Shown here one piece after another: positions 61,278 through 64,000 of a stretch of 64,000 nt of DNA. Position 1 is the first letter of the stretch; every line of letters starts with the position of its first letter. Position numbers and translations under genes: made by a program. Under the pieces are notes generated by a model that made no database searches, was not told where the DNA came from, and saw only the letters and a list, made by a program, of their open reading frames with translations. The stretch is from Caldinitratiruptor microaerophilus (GTDB lineage: Bacteria > Bacillota > Sulfobacillia > Symbiobacteriales > ZC4RG38): NCBI RefSeq assembly GCF_025999835.1, contig NZ_AP025628.1, positions 992,001 through 1,056,000 of the forward strand. Direction: 5' to 3'.

Positions 61278-62479
61278 ACCGACCCCTGTACTGCGACCTG
61301 CACGTCCACCTGGCCGGGATCAAGATGGCGGCCGCCCGCGACCTCACCGTCGCCGGCGTGCTGGACGAGTGCGTGCGGCGAAAGGGCATCGGGATGGTCG
61401 GCATCATCGACGCCGCCGCCGTACCTGCCCGGGCCGTCCTGCGGGACCTGGTCCGGGAGGGCGACCTGTTCCCCCTGCCGGGGGGCGGGCTGTCCTTCCG
61501 GGACCGGGTGACCCTCATCCCCGGCGCGGAGGTCGAGGTGTACCACGAGGGTCCGATCCACCTCCTGTGCTACTTTCCGGACCTCGCCGCGCTGGAGGAG
61601 TTCGGCCGCTGGCAGGAGAGCGTGGTCCGCAACCCTTCGCTGTCGACCCAGCGCCACCGGGCGACGGGGGAGGAGGTCGTGCGGCGGGTCGCGGCGACCG
61701 GCGGGTTCGTGGTCCCGGCGCACGCGTTCACACCTTACAAGAGCATCCTGGCGGCCGCCGGGTCGGTGGAGGCGGTGATCCCCCGCGAGCTCTGGGCGCA
61801 CGTGCCCGGGGTGGAACTCGGCCTCTCCTCGGACACCGCCCTCGCCGACCGGGTGCCGGAGCTGCAGCACTTCACCTTCGTGACGGGCTCGGACGCACAC
61901 TCCCGGGGAAAGATCGCCCGGGAGTACATGGCGCTGGGGGTGGAGGCGCCGTCCTTCGCCGAGCTGAAGCTCGCCCTGGAGGGAGCGGACGGGCGGCAGG
62001 TGCTGGCGAACTTCGGGCTCGACCCCCGTCTCGGCAAGTACCACCGCTCGTTCTGCCTGGACTGCGACGGTCCCCTCACGGGGCCGCCGCCGCAGGACCG
62101 CTGCCCGCGCGATCCCGCGCACCGGCTCGTGCTGGGGGTGCTGGACCGCATCTACCTCCTGGCCGGCCCCCCGGCCGGCGAGGAGTCGGGGCAGTCTGTC
62201 GGGTGGCCCCTGCCGGGGCGGCCAAGCGGCCGGCCGCGGCCACCGTACGTCCACCAGGTGCCGCTCCAGTTCGTGCCCGGCCTCGGGCCGCGGGCGCTGG
62301 ACCGCCTCCTGGCCGCCTTCGGCTCGGAGATGGCGGTCCTGCACGAGGCCACCCGGGAGCAGCTGGCCGAGGTGGTCGGCCCGGCGCTCGCAGGGCGGAT
62401 CGACGACGCCCGCTCCGGGCGGCTTGGCATCGCGCCCGGGGCGGGCGGGGCGTATGGGAAGCTGACTTACCAGTTGTGA
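61274..62479 (+). CDS. EndoQ-family PHP-domain DNA repair endonuclease
   Basis: 401 residues, GTG start overlapping the nudF stop by GTGA. PHP fold metal ligands are visible as YCDLHVHLAG at the start, GAEVEVYHEGPIHLLCYFPD, VVPAHAFTPY and GSDAHSRGKIAREYM. Next comes a zinc finger-like CLDC...C segment (HRSFCLDCDGPLT, DRCPRDPAHRLV) and a C-terminal helix-hairpin-helix-like region (FVPGLGPRALDRLLAAFGSE). This matches the TIGR00375/EndoQ family, which nicks DNA at deaminated bases. Confidence 0.82.
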   Translation: MNRPLYCDLHVHLAGIKMAAARDLTVAGVLDECVRRKGIGMVGIIDAAAVPARAVLRDLVREGDLFPLPGGGLSFRDRVTLIPGAEVEVYHEGPIHLLCYFPDLAALEEFGRWQESVVRNPSLSTQRHRATGEEVVRRVAATGGFVVPAHAFTPYKSILAAAGSVEAVIPRELWAHVPGVELGLSSDTALADRVPELQHFTFVTGSDAHSRGKIAREYMALGVEAPSFAELKLALEGADGRQVLANFGLDPRLGKYHRSFCLDCDGPLTGPPPQDRCPRDPAHRLVLGVLDRIYLLAGPPAGEESGQSVGWPLPGRPSGRPRPPYVHQVPLQFVPGLGPRALDRLLAAFGSEMAVLHEATREQLAEVVGPALAGRIDDARSGRLGIAPGAGGAYGKLTYQL

Positions 62480-62633
62480 GTGGTGAGTTGTGAGTTGTGA
62501 GATTGGCCACGCCCGTCAACATTCGCGGACCGCAGCGGACTGCAGCGGACCGCAGCGGCCCGGCCGCGCGCCGGGCGGCTTGCCCCCTCGCCTCACACGG
62601 GTGACTCACCACTCACCACTCACAACTCACAAC
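62473..62633. repeat. Heptamer inverted-repeat element with 10-bp tandem core
   Basis: Four heptamers GT(T/G)GTGA at 62473-62500 face four inverted heptamers TCAC(C/A)AC at 62606-62633, so the ends can pair over 28 bp with a few mismatches. Between them CGCAGCGGAC-type decamers repeat three times (62531-62560). The left arm overlaps the stop of the EndoQ gene. It looks like a mobile or REP-like intergenic repeat. Confidence 0.75.
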
Positions 62634-62700
62634 TGAATGAACGGCATTCGTGGCCGTCCGGGGACATACCCATTCCTGGGGGGCTCGGCCCCCCCAGGGG

Positions 62701-63351
62701 GTGGCCCGCGTGCGACGCCTGCAGCGCCTTTCGGAGCTCGTGGCCGAGGACCTGGAGGAACGGGTCGGCCCCGTGCTCCTCGCCCTCGCGCTCTTCGTGG
62801 CCGGGGTGATCTTCGGCGCGCTCGCGGTCGGGTCCCTTGGCGAGGCCGACCGGCGGGAGACCATGGCCGCCGTCACCGATCTCTTCCGGGGCCTGGCGAG
62901 GGGCGAGCGCCCGCTGCCGCCCCTCGTGGCGCTCGGCGCGGCGGCCCGGGACTACGTCCGCCTCATCCTGTTCTACTGGGGGCTGGGGCTCTCGGTGGTG
63001 GGGAGCGTGGTCGCCCTCGGCGAGACCTTCCTCCGGGGGTTTGCGGCCGGCTTCGCCGCGGGCTTCCTGGGGGCGGAGCTGGGGTGGCGGGGCGTCGCCT
63101 ACTCGGCGGCCGCGCTGCTGCCGCAGGGCCTCCTGACCGTGCCGGGCCTGGCCGCGGCCGCCGGGGGGACGGTGCACTTCGCGCTCCTCCTCGCCGGCGG
63201 GCAGGCGCGGAAGAGCCGCAGCGCGTTCTACGCCGAACTCTCCCGGTACACGCGCTGGATGGGCCTGAGCCTGCTCCTGCTCCTGTGCGCCGCTGCGGTG
63301 GAGGCCTACGCGGCGCCGGTCCTCATGGGGCTGGCCGGACGTATTCCCTGA
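62701..63351 (+). CDS. spoIIM: Stage II sporulation protein M
   Basis: 216 residues from GTG 62701 (family about 210-220); GTG 62650 and 62710 are alternatives. About five membrane segments (VLLALALFVAGVIFGALAVG, LILFYWGLGLSVVGSVVALG, FAAGFAAGFLGAEL, and two near the C-terminus) and an N-terminal cytoplasmic helix. Part of the DMP (SpoIID-M-P) engulfment complex. Synteny with nudF supports the call. Confidence 0.88.
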   Translation: MARVRRLQRLSELVAEDLEERVGPVLLALALFVAGVIFGALAVGSLGEADRRETMAAVTDLFRGLARGERPLPPLVALGAAARDYVRLILFYWGLGLSVVGSVVALGETFLRGFAAGFAAGFLGAELGWRGVAYSAAALLPQGLLTVPGLAAAAGGTVHFALLLAGGQARKSRSAFYAELSRYTRWMGLSLLLLLCAAAVEAYAAPVLMGLAGRIP

Positions 63352-63381
63352 GCGGGGCGGGGAGGTGGGGCGGCCAGTCAG

Positions 63382-63411
63382 TTGCGGCAGGCCGGGAGGA
63401 TCTGGGATAAT
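63382..63411 (+). promoter_or_regulatory. Sigma-A-like promoter ahead of alanine dehydrogenase
   Basis: TTGCGG (63382-63387), an 18-bp spacer and GATAAT (63406-63411). The -10 is good, the -35 moderate. Confidence 0.55.
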
Positions 63412-63446
63412 CGTTCTGGATCACGAACGCCGCAGAAGGGGAGGCA

Positions 63447-64000
63447 ATGGCGCCCGGTCCGGGCGGGCCGGGGTGCCGACGCGCAGTGGACATCGGCGTG
63501 GTCAAGGAGATCAAGCCATACGAGAACCGGGTGGCCGTCACGCCGGCGGGGGTCCGGGCGCTCGTGCGGGCGGGCCACCGCGTCTTCGTCGAGGCCGGAG
63601 CCGGTCAGGGGAGCGGGTTTGCGGACGAGGAGTACGCCGGCGCAGGCGCAGAGGTGCTGCCGCAGGCCCTGGACGTGTTCGCGGCGGCCGAGATGATCGT
63701 CAAGGTCAAGGAGCCGCTGCCTCAGGAATACGGACTTTTCCGGGAGGGCCAGATCCTCTTCACCTACCTCCACCTGGCGCCCGAGCCGGAACTCACCCGG
63801 ATGCTCATGGAGCGCCGGGTCGTGGCGATCGCCTACGAGACGGTGCAGCTGGAGGACCGGAGCCTGCCCCTCCTCACCCCGATGAGCGAGGTCGCAGGCC
63901 GGATGGCCGTGCAGATCGGCGCGCACTTCCTCGAGAAGCACTCCGGCGGGCGGGGCGTCCTCCTCGGGGGCGTACCGGGCGTACCGCCGGGCCGGGTGGT
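63447..64000 (+). CDS. ald: Alanine dehydrogenase, N-terminal part
   Basis: Open at the right edge; 184 codons are visible. ATG 63447 follows AAGGGGAGG. After a 13-residue extension ([13 protein letters not shown]) the family pattern begins with [20 protein letters not shown], then [34 protein letters not shown] and [20 protein letters not shown]. It interconverts alanine and pyruvate with NAD, important in spore formers. Confidence 0.93.
   Translation, partial: MAPGPGGPGCRRAVDIGVVKEIKPYENRVAVTPAGVRALVRAGHRVFVEAGAGQGSGFADEEYAGAGAEVLPQALDVFAAAEMIVKVKEPLPQEYGLFREGQILFTYLHLAPEPELTRMLMERRVVAIAYETVQLEDRSLPLLTPMSEVAGRMAVQIGAHFLEKHSGGRGVLLGGVPGVPPGRV

Overview
The window is high-GC chromosomal DNA from an endospore-forming bacterium of the Firmicutes/Symbiobacterium type. 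The support is direct: spoIVB, spo0A and spoIIM are present, and the gene order (polyprenyl synthase-dxs-tlyA-nadK-argR-recN-spoIVB-spo0A, then bkdR, ptb-bcd, nudF and spoIIM) is the backbone known from Bacillus and Clostridia. GC-rich codon use, frequent GTG/TTG starts and strong GGAGG-type ribosome sites fit a thermophilic or high-GC Firmicute; the exact genus cannot be read from this alone.

Region 1 (1-9 kb): isoprenoid precursor genes (3' end of a prenyl synthase, dxs), then a sigma-54 activator followed by an amide-use operon (aliphatic amidase, GcvH-like lipoyl carrier, AmiS-type amide channel) with a consensus sigma-54 promoter and a perfect palindrome as likely activator site, then a TlyA-type rRNA methylase with an extra zinc ribbon. 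Region 2 (7.7-12.8 kb): a very long glutamate synthase gene behind a structured leader with a short upstream frame and competing SD/anti-SD segments. Region 3 (13-16.2 kb): three genes of unknown role, two encoding Pro/Gly/Met-rich low-complexity proteins on either side of an EF-hand protein. Region 4 (16.3-23.1 kb): nadK, argR, recN, mobA-like, spoIVB, spo0A.

Region 5 (23,010-40,063) is a 17-kb integrated element inside the 3' end of spo0A, bounded by identical 39-bp direct repeats. It replaces the last codons of spo0A; the original tail lies stranded beyond the right repeat. It has a tyrosine integrase at the left end, a replication module (MerR-type excisionase, SSB-like protein, primase-like protein, RecA-fold helicase) ending in an iteron and cruciform region, a RinA-like regulator, a virion-like small protein and two very large proteins of 717 and 964 aa. 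No terminase, portal, major capsid, tail or lysis gene was recognised, so it looks like a phage satellite, a reduced prophage or an unfamiliar phage type.

Region 6 (40.2-64 kb): a lipoprotein and a BkdR-type sigma-54 activator, then two complete-looking Tad/Flp pilus gene sets facing each other (43.1-49.1 kb rightward, 49.3-58.4 kb leftward). The first has a near-consensus sigma-H promoter, the second a sigma-A promoter. They separate bkdR from its usual neighbours ptb and bcd. After these come nudF, an EndoQ/PHP protein, a repeat-rich spacer, spoIIM and the start of alanine dehydrogenase. No rRNA, tRNA or CRISPR array was seen.
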